From Batkoa obscura (lineage: Eukaryota; Entomophthoromycota; Entomophthoromycetes; Entomophthorales; Batkoaceae), in NCBI GenBank assembly GCA_030770535.1, contig JASVEC010000031.1, positions 124,001-188,000 on the forward strand: a stretch of 64,000 nucleotides of DNA, read 5' to 3'. Within the stretch, counting starts at the first letter, position 1. Each line of letters starts with the position of its first letter. Below are positions 46,404-58,608 of the stretch, piece by piece. The notes under the pieces are model-generated. The model did not search any database. It was not told the origin of the DNA and was given only the letters and a program-made list of their open reading frames with translations. The translations under genes were made by a program, and so were the position numbers.

Positions 46404-47981
46404 TTATTCTTCATCACTGGGGATTTCTGTACTTCCAGTGATATCTCTTTTACATAATGGACAGGTACGATTTTGTTTTAGCCATTCATCCACACATTGT
46501 ACATGATAATGGTGATCACAAAACATTTTTCGAAGCTCATCTCCGTCTTCATACTCTGCTAAACAAATGGCGCATACTGCATCTGCCTCATCATTAATTT
46601 TAATTACTGCCAACTGTTTGGTCTTTTTAGTCAATTTCATTTTATTTTTGCCTTTACTTTTATGTACAAACAAAGAGCGAAATAATGATTTTTTCTTTTT
46701 TATTGACGGTGTTGAGTTAGTGTTGTTGTTATTATTGCTACTAATGTCAACATTCGTTGTAGAGGCTGATACATCATTATTGGTGTGTGTTACTGTTTCA
46801 GCTTCAATTTCTTCCTTTTGATTCATAATAGAGGTATGCCTATCAAATCGTAATGTCGGAACCTTATTGATTAACTCGTTTGATGCTCCAATACCACTTG
46901 ATTCTCCAATACGTAAAAATCGCATTACGACTAATACACAAGGTAAACAAAAGATTACTGCACCACAGAAAAAGACTGGTATGGTAATTATAACATATCC
47001 AAAAATAACCAAAGCTAAACTGAAATAATACAACGTTGGACTTTCTTTACTACATGTATTCGATGTGAAAAATAAATAATTTCCAATGACAAATAATAGC
47101 ATTGAAAATATGTCCATTATTGAACGGCATCTAAATAAATATCGTATTAGCATGTTAGTACTATAAACCACATTAAAAGTACCTATCAATCCATGATCTA
47201 AAAGAACTATTCCTATTACTTCTATTGGGTTTAAGATAATATAATATAGTGATTGGTAATGAAACTGTCAAACGAATTAAATAAAGCAAAATAAAAACAT
47301 TTAAGTGTGCATCACAAGGCTGATCCCATGCTACTGCAAGAATGGCTATACAACAAATGATCTATTATGAAATATTAATTGTTATTATTAAACTAAATTA
47401 AATATACGTACTTGAACTAATGATGTAATGACACTAATTATTAATAAATATTTTGAGGTACGTGAAATGTTGTGATAAGAGCGTGAAAGATGATTGAGCC
47501 AATTACGTCGAACATTTGATGCATGAATACTTATATTATCTTCAACTATATTTCTACTATTGACTTCATTTCTATTATTATTATTATTACTATTTGAATC
47601 AGCGTTACTATTTGTACTATTGTTTAGCATAGTTTCTGAATTTATAGCTAGTTGATGTTGCTGAGAAATAGTAGATACACCTACAGAGTTAGCATTAGAT
47701 GCAACAGTAGCAGCATATGGAATTGATCGCAATGTTGGCTCTGGGCTGGATCTGTTTAATGAAGGTAAAAATACAGCTACATTTGAATCGCAATAACCAG
47801 TTTCGCTAATCGCATCTAGTTTTGCTATTATTACAGTTTCATTATTTGCTTCATTTGTAGTATCATTCTGCTTAGATAAGTTCATCACTGGCTTAGGGGA
47901 TATGACTAAGCTAGGTGTTGTCGAGGTTAATTCATATTGCTGTTCATTTTGGGTAGATTGTTTTGATTTGGGTGAGAACAT
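46404..47981 (-). CDS. multi-membrane RING-H2 ubiquitin ligase, copy C
   Basis: Three exons, 47412-47981, 47183-47361 and 46404-47130, give 491 aa with phases 0 and 2. A long Ser/Asn/Thr-rich N-terminus (about 150 aa) precedes membrane segments [69 protein letters not shown] and [19 protein letters not shown] basic linker and the RING-H2 finger follow ([42 protein letters not shown]). The layout matches copies A and B: same segment order, and introns at equivalent places. A membrane-bound E3 ligase is expected; target unknown. Its exon 2 has exactly the same length (179 nt) as exon 2 of copy A. Confidence 0.86.
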
Positions 47982-48952
47982 AATAGCATAAGACTAAATA
48001 CTGTGACTATCAATTGTTTCTTAAAATAAGAAAATAAAAAAATAAAAAAAAGGTAAAAATTAAAATTAAACTTAAATTAAACTATGTTATTATCCTATTT
48101 TAAGGCGTTTCCAATAAGATTATCTAAGCCTTAAGATCCTTATAAATTTATTGGCTGTATGTTTTAATGATTACCTTAATAATTGATAGTTTAGACAGAA
48201 GGTAGTTTTTCATTACCTAATTATAGCAATATGAGTTATAAAAAGCTACTCATGATCTCATACCTTAAGCTAACTAAGAATAAGCCAATCAGACCCGTTC
48301 CACCCTAAATCGTTTATGCTCAATTTAATAAACCTTATAGCGTTAGATTTGAAATTATCACAACATTGAATGAATAATTTAAGATAGTAAGGTTAAATTC
48401 AAGTAATAATGAAATGGTGACAAATAGATAGGTGTTTTTTTGTTTAATAAAAATTTTATTTTAAAATAAACAATAACAATAGAGTGTGAAATAACTAATA
48501 TTTTGATATTTAAGGATTATAATCTGAGGTTATTTTTTTAAAGCAGGCTTTAAAAATTGCTTAGTCAACTTCATAATATGAATGTTGTACCAATTCTACT
48601 TTATAAAGTTATTCTTTATTAGTTTTCTTAGTTCTTGATTTGGTCTTAGTTTTATACAATGTTTTTTTTTTACAATTTGTCCACATTTTAAGCTTAAAAG
48701 ATGAAAAACTATTATCAATATAAAAATCGATCTTTTCAAAGATTATTGATAATTTAAATATAATTTTTATATTTTGAACTATGATTTTTTTGCTATAGAT
48801 CTATCTCTATTATTAAAATTATTTAAAAGAATCCAAAGCCACAAATTTCTCTTAATAAGATAAAAATGACAAAATAGCAATAAAAGTAAAATTAGGAAAT
48901 ATTTGCACTATAAATTATATTCTTAATTTTAATGGAACATAGATTGACTTGT
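47982..48952. other. intergenic region
   Basis: About 1 kb. A stretch near 48640-48710 (TTAAGCTTAAAAGATGAAAAAC) resembles the miniature-element core but the ends are not recognisable. Otherwise empty. Confidence 0.4.
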
Positions 48953-51900
48953 TTATTTCTTTGAAATAATAAATTGTGCTATTTTTTCTTTAAGCTCGGG
49001 TTGAGGAACAACCTGCTCAATACTTAAAGCTTGACGATTAAAAGGATCTGTTGAATCTGATAACAGGTGTGCTTTAATAGTAGCAAGATCAACAATCATT
49101 CCAGAAGATGGTAATAACACTGGTTCTTTCATCATTGTAAACATTAATGGATCTATTTATTTAATCATCAATAAAACTATATAACAATTACTAAACCTTC
49201 ATTACCTAAATACTCTTCTGGTATATCATCAATGGCTTGTTCAATATTACTCTTAGCTTCCTTTTCAACCTGGACCATAATATTCTTAAACTCTTGAATC
49301 TGTGAATGTTCCAATAGCCCATGTTTAGTAACAACGTTAATAGCACGTTGATAAAGTTCATTTGAGTAAGAACGTCCATCCTCAGCCAAAGCTGAAACAA
49401 AGTCCTTACTTTTCAAATGAACAAAGATCATAAGTAATTGGGAAAGAAGCGCTCTTGGTTGAAATCCATATTCTTTAGCATTTTTGACTTTTAATTGAGA
49501 ACACTTGGGGCCAACTAAAGACGTTAAAGTATAATTTAACATGGCTGCTAATCGAGTCACAATTTCCGGGCTTAAAAATGGAGTGGGTATAAATTCAGTG
49601 ACATAATTTAATAAGTTAACATTCTTATTGGACAAACCAACATATGACTTTGCCATACGTTCATCTGTTGCTAATAATTTTTCTCTTTCTGCTCGGTATT
49701 CTTGAGTTTGATTATTCCAAGTGATTGTATCTTCCATTTCAGTTTGAATATCATGAATCTCTGTTAACTTCGAGATAGATTCATCTAGCAGATATGTTGT
49801 ATCATTCATCAGTAAATTCACAAATCTCACAAAAAAATTCATATCCTGGGATAAGCTACGTAGCTGTTGTTGGTGATTAGGGTGTTTCCATAGCAACTTT
49901 AACAGCTGTGAGATATTATATCGGACATTAAATTTATCGTGGAATTGAGATGATAGCCCAGTTTGCTCGACTTGGACATAAAACTTAAGCAAACTCTTTA
50001 ATAAGTGATTCAATGCTATTGGATTTGAATTCATAGCTGGTCCTAAAATACCTTCTGGTGCCCCTCTTTCTCTCAATGGGAAGGTAAAATAGTAAAGTAT
50101 CTCTACCATCTTTATCTTTAAATAGGGGTTGTTGATAGCATCTTGATGGTATAATAATGTGGTAATGAATATGACAATTTCTTGTGTACTTTGTCCTAAT
50201 AGTACATCTGGACAAAATCTAAACCATTAGTTTATTGTTTACGCTTTATATTGCTATAACTTACTTCGCTATGAACACCAAAAACTCAAGAATATCATAG
50301 ATATAATATTCTGGGAGCATCCTGAACATATCCATTGGTTTACCACCTGGTTGATATATTGGTAGCTGGAACTGATTGAAGGGATAGGCGTGTGTGGGAT
50401 CCAAACATCTTAATAAAAATGCAATTAAGAGTTGATAAAAAGAATAAACATTTCTTAATAAATCATGGTCCAATAAATAAGCTTCCAAAGCAAATTTTAA
50501 GGCTTTGGTTTCTTCCACTTTGGCTCGGAATCGTTTTAAAATCATTTCATTAAAGTTACCCATAGCTGGGTTATTTAAGCCTCCCCTACCACTTTCTAAT
50601 TTTTCTAATTCTTCTTCCATATGTTCCAATTTTTCATAAACATTTTGATAATACGAAATACATTTTAAAAGCCCTAGATGAAAGCATAATACGTTTAAAT
50701 GGAATACGTCGCTAATGAAATTGACCCCTGATAAATCCCTATCCTGAAGGTAAACTTTGAACTCATCTTTTGTTGCGCCTATACGCGCTTCATCTTCAAT
50801 ATCCGCACGGCTAGTCCTTAAATAATAATTCATATCAATTCGTTGAATTTTACTATGCTGAGGGTCCAAAAAGGGCTGAGAAAACTTTAATAATAATTGA
50901 TTTATATTATTTAAAAATCGATCACTAGAAACTGTATTCATATCTACTTGCATACCACTTCTTTTTATGTTACTCTTTAGTATAACTGATATCAACTCAA
51001 TCACCTTTTCACGTGTTTCTCCACTATTCCTTACCAGTTTATCCATGATATCAAACAATGAATTCTACCAATTTTAATATAGAGATATATGAAATAAATA
51101 ATAACATACCACTAATTGAGTATTTGTGCTTCTTAACGTATAAAATGTAGATTGTACATCAGTTACTACGGATCCTCCTTGATTGAAAAAATAATCTTTG
51201 TGTACAGGATTCTATAAAAAATAAGAAAATATATTAAAATACTAAACAAATTACAGAGTTATCTGGATAAGTAGATATTCTTAATAATGGTCCTAAAAGT
51301 AGCCTATGTTCCAATTCATTGGGCGAAATATCGCCTTCTGGAATAAATCCTTCAGCATTAGTTAAAGCTTTAGCAAACTCGGGCTTGGAGATAAGTCTAT
51401 GAATAACCTATATTTGATTATTATATTAAATAGCAAACAAAATTTAAACGTTTTACCTTTATGTATGGATAATAATTCCCTGAGACCGGAGTATTATATA
51501 GAGTTATGTTTAAGTGCTGGAAAACTTCTCTAATAAACTTACAAAGTTAATATTTCATATAACGTTATTTTCGACTTACATCTTCTAAACCATCATCTTT
51601 AAATCGGACAATTAAACTGTCTAAAAAAGCTTCAGAGATTGTGTTTGGATCTTCAGCAAGTGGAAACTTTAATAGAATATCAACAAACCAATTAATAGAA
51701 GGACTAAAATAATATAAGTACATCGAAAAACAGATATTAAAAACTCACCTCTCTTGTGCAAACATATCCTGGAAAATAATAGAAAGCCCAAAATATGAAG
51801 TAGCAAGAGTATTAGAATATTCTAAGCTACTTAAGCGACTCCCTAATACTTCTTTTGCTAAGTTTCTTGATCCTTTAATTTGTAAATTATTATAGATTTC

Positions 51901-52238
51901 TTGTCCTTTTTTGAAACATTTATAAAGATACTCTCCAATATTCAATTGAGCCTTTTCCAAATAACTTATTATTGCTCGATCCAGTACTTCTCTGGTTATT
52001 AATTTGGGCTGAGATACTAAATATGCTAGTTAATATAAGAACAAATTTCATGATAACTGCTCTCACCTCCTTCACTTTCCAACTCTGCTCTTAACTCTGC
52101 TAAAAAATAACCAGGCTCAGTTTCCTATTTTGAACAATTAGTAAAGGGATAGAGGGGTTTATCAAAGTTTACATTTAAATTAAACTCAAAGATCTTGCTG
52201 AATGCATTGTTTTCCCATTCTTCTAAACTTTTTGCCAT
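48953..52238 (-). CDS. UFD2: ubiquitin chain-elongation factor E4 (U-box)
   Basis: About ten exons, from ATG 52238 (MAKSLEEWENNAFSKIFEF) to the stop at 48953. The long middle is the Ufd2 core of helical repeats. Recognisable blocks are RFCPDVLLGQSTQEIVIFIT, YYFTFPLRERGAPEG, FYVQVEQTGLSSQFHDKFN, RYNISQLLKLLWKHP, EFIPTPFLSPEIVTRLAAML and NYTLTSLVGPKCSQLKVKN. The C-terminal U-box (DPLMFTMMKEPVLLPSSGMI, then DPFNRQALSIEQVVPQPEL) lies in the last two exons, split by an intron before its start. Ufd2 extends short ubiquitin chains for Cdc48-dependent degradation. The family is about 950 aa; the spliced length here is similar. Confidence 0.93.
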
Positions 52239-52523
52239 TTTCACTAAAAAATATAAAAGCTGAAGTCATCAATTTTGGCTTATATAAGATATTCCTTAAG
52301 TAGTGATGCAAAATTTCAACTGAAAAAATGGTGTTTCTGCCGAAATAGTAATTTTAATTTGTAACTTCTAATAAGGAGCTGATTTTTTGATTGGGATTTA
52401 TTTTTTTCTCAAAGCAGTAGTAACTTTGCAAAATTAACATTTACTGTTGCAATCTGTTACTTTCAGAAAAAAAGTTTTGGATTTTTTCACGTTTTCCGTC
52501 ATTACTTATACAATACTATATAA

Positions 52524-52611
52524 TAATATATTTTTCTTGTTTAAGACTAATAATTTTCTACTTAAACAGCACTAAAAAATAGAAAAAGCGATGAAACCAA
52601 AAAACACTCTC
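52524..52611 (+). mobile_element. decayed miniature element, copy 9
   Basis: Only the right two thirds is clear: TTTCTACTTAAACAGCACTAAAAAATAG-type core, then GATGAAACC and the CACTCTC end. The left GGGG end is lost. Confidence 0.55.
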
Positions 52612-52793
52612 ATACAATATTTTTTGTTAACTTATAGTCACTAAAACTTGATGCTAGATGTTCCAAAGAATTCAGTAATAATGCTTTTATAAATTTACTA
52701 AATGATAGTGAGAAATTAAAAAAATTGTATTATGCTTGTAACTAGATAGCATTTTTAAATTATGTAGTAAAGTCTTACTAGAATTTAGCATTT

Positions 52794-52891
52794 GGGGATG
52801 TATTTTTGTGTCTAAGAATTTTACTAACAAATTTTCCGCTTAAATAGCGCTTAAAAAATGGAAAAAATAATGAAGTCAAAAAAACGTTCCC
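52794..52891 (+). mobile_element. miniature inverted-repeat element, copy 10
   Basis: A 98-bp copy from GGGGATGTATTTTTG to CGTTCCC, flanked exactly by ATTT. It carries the full CTTAAATAGCGCTTAAAAAATG core and is close to the consensus. Confidence 0.87.
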
Positions 52892-53249
52892 ATTTACATA
52901 AATAGTTTCCATAAATTACAAAACTCAATGATTTATCTTACATAATTTGAAGCTGTTTGTCTTGGAATAAATATAATATTATAATTTATAAAATCATAAT
53001 CATAGAGCTAAATATAGCTTATTAAACCTTTGACTTGTACAAGAGAATCATTTTTAAATTATTTTAGTAGTATGTTTCCGTTTAAATGTGGAAGAAAATC
53101 TTAAAGGAGTTTACCAGATACTTATTTAACCAAATTTATTGATATTTTTTGCTCAAATTTTTCAGAAATGTTTAGTAGCATTGAGCTTTAATGGCTATAA
53201 AAAGCATACCATTTCTTTAACAAAATTTTAATTATACTATTGATTCTAA

Positions 53250-54825
53250 TCAAGAAGTACCATTAGGGTTAGGTGTAGTAATAACATCTTTGAAGCACTC
53301 TTCAACCAAGTTAAAAGGCTTATTTTTAATTGACTCTGGCAAGTAGGCTTCAAACCCGCCAACTAGTTGCAAGTTGTTATCTAAATAGTTCAAAAATTCA
53401 TGAATGGAGCAGCCGGACTCTGGGCACCAAGAAGTAACCAAAGATTTGCCATTATAGAACATACGAATAAAGTATTGATTTAAGATGCTGTTTTTACTCT
53501 TATACTTCTTACTATCTTTTTTCCATAATTCAACTTGAATGTTTGAAGAATAGGGTGGCCAGCGCATTTCAGTAGAATTTAAGGCACCTAACAATGGAAT
53601 AACTGAGGTATCATGACCAGAATAGTAGTAGATCTTCTTTAGTTGACCCATCATTGAGTAAGCAGGATGGTTGAAGTCGATAATTTTGTCACTTTTTTCA
53701 AGGTTAGCAATATGAGCCAAAAACTTGCGTTTCATTTCTAATAAAAAGGGACCCATTCTTAATTTAGCTAACAATGGGAATTGAACCTCATTATCACGAT
53801 ACAAGATACGATACTGACCATTGGAGGCTATCATGGTGTTATCAACCATAGCTGGAGTAACACAATTATCAGGGTCTCTCTTTGAGCAGATGTTTTTTTT
53901 GTTATGACATTTACGAACTTGGAAAACATCAGTGAAATAGAAGAAATTAAAAGGCCTATTATACTCGAATTTTTTGGTACTGTTTGAGTCGTATACCATA
54001 TCTAAGAATTGTTTACGGTCAGGCAAAGTAAAATTTATCAACTCTTTCATTGCTTTTGATTGTTTAACTTTTTTTTCCAAAATAGCAATATTTGGACAAT
54101 TCTTTGGATTTGGAACCATGTACTCAATCTCAGCTGGTAAGGTAAAGATAGGTAGTTCCAAGTTTCGGAATTGAGCTGGATCAAATTGAGTGTTATAATT
54201 GGGTGGAAACATACCGGACATTAAAGAAACAGCAGATTGATGGGTACGCCAAACGTCACTAGCGCGAACTAAGATGTCTTTTTGGTTTTCTATCCAAGTT
54301 TCTTGAATTAAACCTGTCTTTTCATGGTAGATCTTTTTCAAGCTTTGTCCTAATTTAACTTGGTAGGCCATTCCTTTTGGAGTTAATTGGCCAGTAGAAC
54401 AATTTCCAGGCCAGAATAAACTGGAGTATGGGTTTAAACTACAGTAATTAAATGGTGAGACGTTAGGGTCACAGTTGTTTTGATAGTATTTGGTGCTTGG
54501 TTTGAAGGTTAAGTTATCAACATGGGACTGTTCCAAAGCACAGTTCCAAGGTTCGTCCTCGTACCCCTCTGGAAGCATATTGTAGGGCGTACGATCACCA
54601 TGACGATTCATCCATACCGATGTAAGTAACTTCCCGTTTTTGAACTAAATCAAGATTAGGTTATATAGTTTTGAATTAGTAAATAAAGCTTACCATTGGC
54701 TGATAAGTGTCTGGGTTGGGTAGTCCAGCTTCACAATAGTCATACCCATCAAGTTTATCATTCTCGTAACCTGGATAGTTGCTAGTTACTACACTAGCAA
54801 CTAACAGTAAAAATAAATTTAACAT
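53250..54825 (-). CDS. secreted histidine acid phosphatase
   Basis: Two exons, 54694-54825 and 53250-54644, give 508 aa. A signal peptide (MLNLFLLLVASVVTS) opens the protein. The catalytic RHGDRTP is at residues 58-64 (nucleophile His59) and the proton-donor HD at about 388-389 (YYSGHDTSVIPLLG). Between them lie several cysteines and N-glycosylation sites, as in branch-2 histidine phosphatases. The overall layout recalls the acid phosphatase-like 2/PXYLP1 group more than fungal phytases, but I cannot settle the substrate. A phosphomonoesterase at the cell surface or in the vacuole is the safe reading. An upstream in-frame ATG at 54876 was rejected: it would hide the signal peptide and it sits almost on the TATA-like GTATAAAT at 54880-54887. 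Confidence 0.87.
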
Positions 54826-54879
54826 GATGTGTTTTTTTAATTTAATAAACAAAGAATTCTTGGTATATTTTTCCACATT

Positions 54880-54887
54880 TATACTTT
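54880..54887 (-). promoter_or_regulatory. TATA-like box of the acid phosphatase gene
   Basis: GTATAAAT on the minus strand, about 55 nt upstream of ATG 54825. A second candidate (ATTATAAAG) lies just upstream. Its position favours 54825 over ATG 54876 as start. Confidence 0.5.
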
Positions 54888-55621
54888 ATAATATTTAAAG
54901 TTAAGGTGATGTAAGTTTCAAAAACTTCTTGTCAGTTCATTTTTCATATTCCTTATTCTTTAATATTTGAATTATATTAGTTTCAATAAACTTACCCTTA
55001 CATTTTTTTTAAAATTTCACTTAGGAATAATTATTTTTTCTATTTTATTATCAAAAGTACAGCACCTGATTTTGTATAGTGAATAATATCAGAATATTAT
55101 TGAATGTTTATTCACTAGTGAGGATTATTATTTTAGTTTTAAAATAAGTGTCTCTATAGTATGAGACGAAAGTGATTCTATGGTGTACTTACAATTTTAA
55201 ATAAAGCAAAATATTACAGAAAAGTCGGAAAAAATATGATATAGTAGGGATCACGAAAAGTTTTGGAAATTTTTATAACTTTTCAAAGATAATTGTTTTT
55301 TTTTGAAACCCAAGTATAAACTGAAGCATATAGGATGCTTTGTGTGTCGAATCTTCAAATCATGATATTTCCTCTTTATTGGGATATCACTATTTGAAAT
55401 TACATTTTTTTAAAATAAATCTTATTTTGACGTGAATTTTTCAAAAATAAAAATAAAACATAAAAATTAATAAAAGGGTATATAAATTATTCAAGAGGTC
55501 CTGATCTTTTAAAAAATATTTTTTATTGATAACAATAATTAAACACGAGAAAATCAAAGCTAAAGACTAACTAGTATAAGCAATTTCAAATTTCAATAAC
55601 TTGTTAACTATTTAACAATAT

Positions 55622-55715
55622 GGGGATGTATTTTTTTGTTTAAGAATTTTACCAACGATCTTTCCACTCAAATAGTGCTTAAAAAATGGAAAAATAATGA
55701 AAAAAAAACAGCCTC
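55622..55715 (+). mobile_element. miniature inverted-repeat element, copy 11
   Basis: A 94-bp copy from GGGGATGTATTTTT to CAGCCTC, flanked exactly by ATAT. Core CTCAAATAGTGCTTAAAAAATG. Confidence 0.86.
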
Positions 55716-56053
55716 ATATTATAATAAAATAACAAAATCATACTATGATTTATTAAATTTATGACGTTCAGTTGAAGTGTTTCACAAGACTGTTATAAAA
55801 AAGTCAGTTAAAAAATATTGATTAAATTAAAAATAAAAACAAGAACTCTTCAAATACCTGACTTTATGTTTAGTTTTAATTTTAATTTTAACTTAGTTTT
55901 AATTTCTTCAACCTTGACTTTTTTAATTTTAATAAATTTATTATAAAATGCCACTTTATCAGTTTTATAATTATATTACAATAGCTGAAGTATTTATAAA
56001 ATTAAATTAATTCAATTAGCTTTAAATAATTTTGCTATCAAAATTTAATATAT

Positions 56054-56150
56054 GGGGATATTTTTTTGGGTTCATTACTTTTTCCATTTTTAAGCGCTAT
56101 TTAAGTGGAAAGATTGTTAGTAAAATTCTTAAACACAAAAAAACATCCCC
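56054..56150 (-). mobile_element. miniature inverted-repeat element, copy 12
   Basis: A 97-bp copy in reverse orientation, from GGGGATATTTTTTTG to AAACATCCCC. Both ends are perfect GGGG/CCCC. It lies 340 bp from copy 11. Flanks are ATAT and ATTA, so the duplication is imperfect. Confidence 0.86.
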
Positions 56151-57017
56151 ATTATTATATTTTTTAAATTTTATTATATTAAATATAATAAAATTATTTA
56201 TATTTTTTAATCCTATTTTTGTATTAGCTTTATATAATTTATTAATAAATAAGCTATTTTTCCTTTTCTTATATAGTTTATTTAGTTATGTGAAATATCG
56301 CTTTGTCAGTCGCATGGTTAATTATAACATAACAATCGCCTAAGCTGTTGTGTTCTCGAGTTCAGAAGAAATCAATCCCATGTTCTTATATTGATTTGTT
56401 ATGAGAATTTCTAGCTCCATCCAAAAGAATATTATCCTCTCATTTTGATATTTATACTTTTCAGAGTATAAAAGAGTTTACAGAGTATATTAGTTCGAGG
56501 CTTTTTAACTGAATTATTCTTTGATATCTCGAACATTTAATAAAGCCACTAAGTTTTCTTAATAGTATTTTACATAGTTTTTACATTAGTATTGTCTATT
56601 CTATTTGTCTTATATAGCTTGTAACCTATTACGTGCTATTCCTCATAACCCGAGTCTATTTTAGTCACATAAACTAAGACCTTTCGACTTATAGAGTAGT
56701 CAACCCAGCAATAGCTGTTCTTGACTCCAAACCCTGAGTACCAGATTTCACAGTTATTAGGTGTTATTTTTTTTACTTGAAAGCTTACTTTATTATTAAA
56801 ACTAAAAATTTTTAGCCTATTATAAACAATTAAAATTTTTGTAATTTTTTTAACTGATGTTTAATTAATAAAGCTAAAAAAGTTAATTTATATAATTATA
56901 ATAATTTTTAAATAATTGAAATAATATAAAAATGTTTTTTATTTATTTATTTATTTTAATATTTTTTCAATATCTGAAAATTAGTCAATTAATACAATCA
57001 TTTAAATTCAGATATAT

Positions 57018-57112
57018 AGGGATATACTTTTTTGTCAGAATTTTGCTAACAATCTTTCCACTTAAATAGCGCTTAAAAATGGAAAAGTAATGAAATCAAA
57101 AAAAATATCCCC
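57018..57112 (+). mobile_element. miniature inverted-repeat element, copy 13
   Basis: A 95-bp copy from AGGGATATACTTTTTTG to AAATATCCCC, with the full ACTTAAATAGCGCTTAAAAATG core. Flanks are ATAT and ATAG. Confidence 0.84.
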
Positions 57113-57789
57113 ATAGAGAACTTTAAACTAGTTATATCTGAATTTAGAAATATAATAATTAAGTGACAATATTATCTAATTAAATTTCTTATATGAATTA
57201 TAAGTAAATTAATTATAAAGCTGTATTTAATTTTATAAATAACTTAAGTACTTATTATGTTATAATCAATTATAAAGCTGGTAAGGCAATGTTTTTTAAA
57301 ATAAAAAAATTAAATTTTTAATGTATTATTTCTTTTATTTGAAATTTTTTTAATATGAGTTTAAAAATATGATGAAGCTGTTATCTTTATATTCATATTA
57401 AAACACCCTAACTATAACTTAAAAACAATAAAAAACTTTTAAATGGAAGCTGCTTTATAATGTTTAATTATGTTAATTTTAACTTGTCAATATCTGAAAT
57501 AGAGAGCATAAACACAAGTATACCAATTTTACAGATTTGGTAGTATAAAAGCTAAAAATATTATCATGTCCACTTTGTGAGATATTTTTTATAAAGATGA
57601 ATGTTTTGAGTGCTATTATCTGAAGAAAATTATATACATTTTTACTCACTTATCTATTAGGTTTAACTTTGTTCAAAATTTGCAATCCTTTACCTTTAAC
57701 CAATCAAAATGACCCACTTCAGGGTGATAATTTACCAAAAAGCATCTAACATCAATGTGTTAAATTACAAAATCAATTTTTGATAACTA

Positions 57790-58242
57790 ATGAGTTTGGT
57801 AGTTCATATTTTTATAATTGGAACAAAAACTAAAAAAGAAGTAGGCTGAAGTAGAAAATACATTTAAAAGGATATTGACACGTAAAGGAGTTAAAGGAGT
57901 ACTTATAGTTACAAGAGAGGAAGGCTTGGTTATCAAAAGTTCTTTAGAAGAAGAGTTAGGGAAGAAATATGCTAAAGTAATCAAAAATTTGATTAAAGTG
58001 GCACAAGAATCAATTGTTGAGATTGAGGAGCAAGTGAGTCTTACATCTTTAATAAGTTTATCTTATTTATTATTTTAGGACTTTCTTAAATTCCTTAGAA
58101 TTAGAACTGATAAACATGAAATAATGGTATCTCCAGGTAAGAAGTTTTTATTTAAAAAATCATTTTCGACTGATAAATTTATTTAGCTGCTGAATATATA
58201 CTTGTTGTAGTACAAGACCCAAGCGAACTCCATGGACAGTAA
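57790..58242 (+). CDS. DYNLRB: dynein light chain, roadblock type
   Basis: Four exons, 57790-57798, 57845-58033, 58079-58136 and 58187-58242, give 103 aa. The first exon is only 9 nt (MSL); it is required because the frame upstream of exon 2 has no other ATG and the phases fit exactly. The roadblock/LC7 domain fills the protein: FKRILTRKGVKGVLIVTREE at the start, a helix with LKFLRIRTDKHEIMVSP, and EYILVVVQDP at the end. It forms dimers on the dynein intermediate chain and helps couple cytoplasmic dynein to cargo. The human protein is 96 aa, so the length is normal. Confidence 0.92.
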
Positions 58243-58608
58243 ATCAGCAGTAAAATAATAATTTACCAAAAGTTATTAAGTTATTAAATCGTCTTTTTAA
58301 ATTGTTTTAAATTTGATTAGCAGAATTTTAGAAGCATCAAAATAAAATACAATGGGTTCTAATTATAATGCACTTATTTAATTTCAGTATATAATACTAT
58401 TTATCCTATAAAACATTTGGAAATTTGAGGTGTAAGGCCTTAGAATTTACACTTTGAGGTTTGGGATAAAATAAAAGACATAACCATTCAAAGGTGTTTC
58501 TTAATATTTTGTTTATTGCTGTAATTTCAAATCTATGCTTTAGTTAAAATTAATATAATATATCATAAATAAATATTAAGATATTGGTTTATTTGAGTTT
58601 TTTTTTGA
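58243..58608. other. convergent 3' flanks
   Basis: Lies between the stops of the roadblock gene (plus) and AGM1 (minus). No feature is seen. Confidence 0.5.

Larger units (their letters stand above)
52239..53249. other. intergenic, with two miniature elements
   Basis: About 1 kb between the UFD2 start and the acid phosphatase stop. It contains a worn copy (about 52524-52611) and a good copy (52794-52891), in the same orientation. Confidence 0.45.
54888..57789. other. 2.9-kb intergenic region with three miniature elements
   Basis: The longest gene-free stretch. It lies between the 5' ends of the acid phosphatase and the roadblock gene. It carries copies at 55622-55715, 56054-56150 and 57018-57112. 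The segment 56340-56760 is less AT-rich and looks like older relic sequence, but no frame or motif can be read. The ORF at 56032-56343 overlaps an element. Confidence 0.45.

Noticed and set aside
54823-54876. Upstream in-frame ATG of the acid phosphatase at 54876
   Set aside because: It would bury the signal peptide and sits almost on the TATA-like box; ATG 54825 fits better.
56032-56343. 103-aa plus ORF
   Set aside because: Its first third is the miniature element at 56054; the rest is Phe/Leu/Ile-rich translation of AT-rich sequence.
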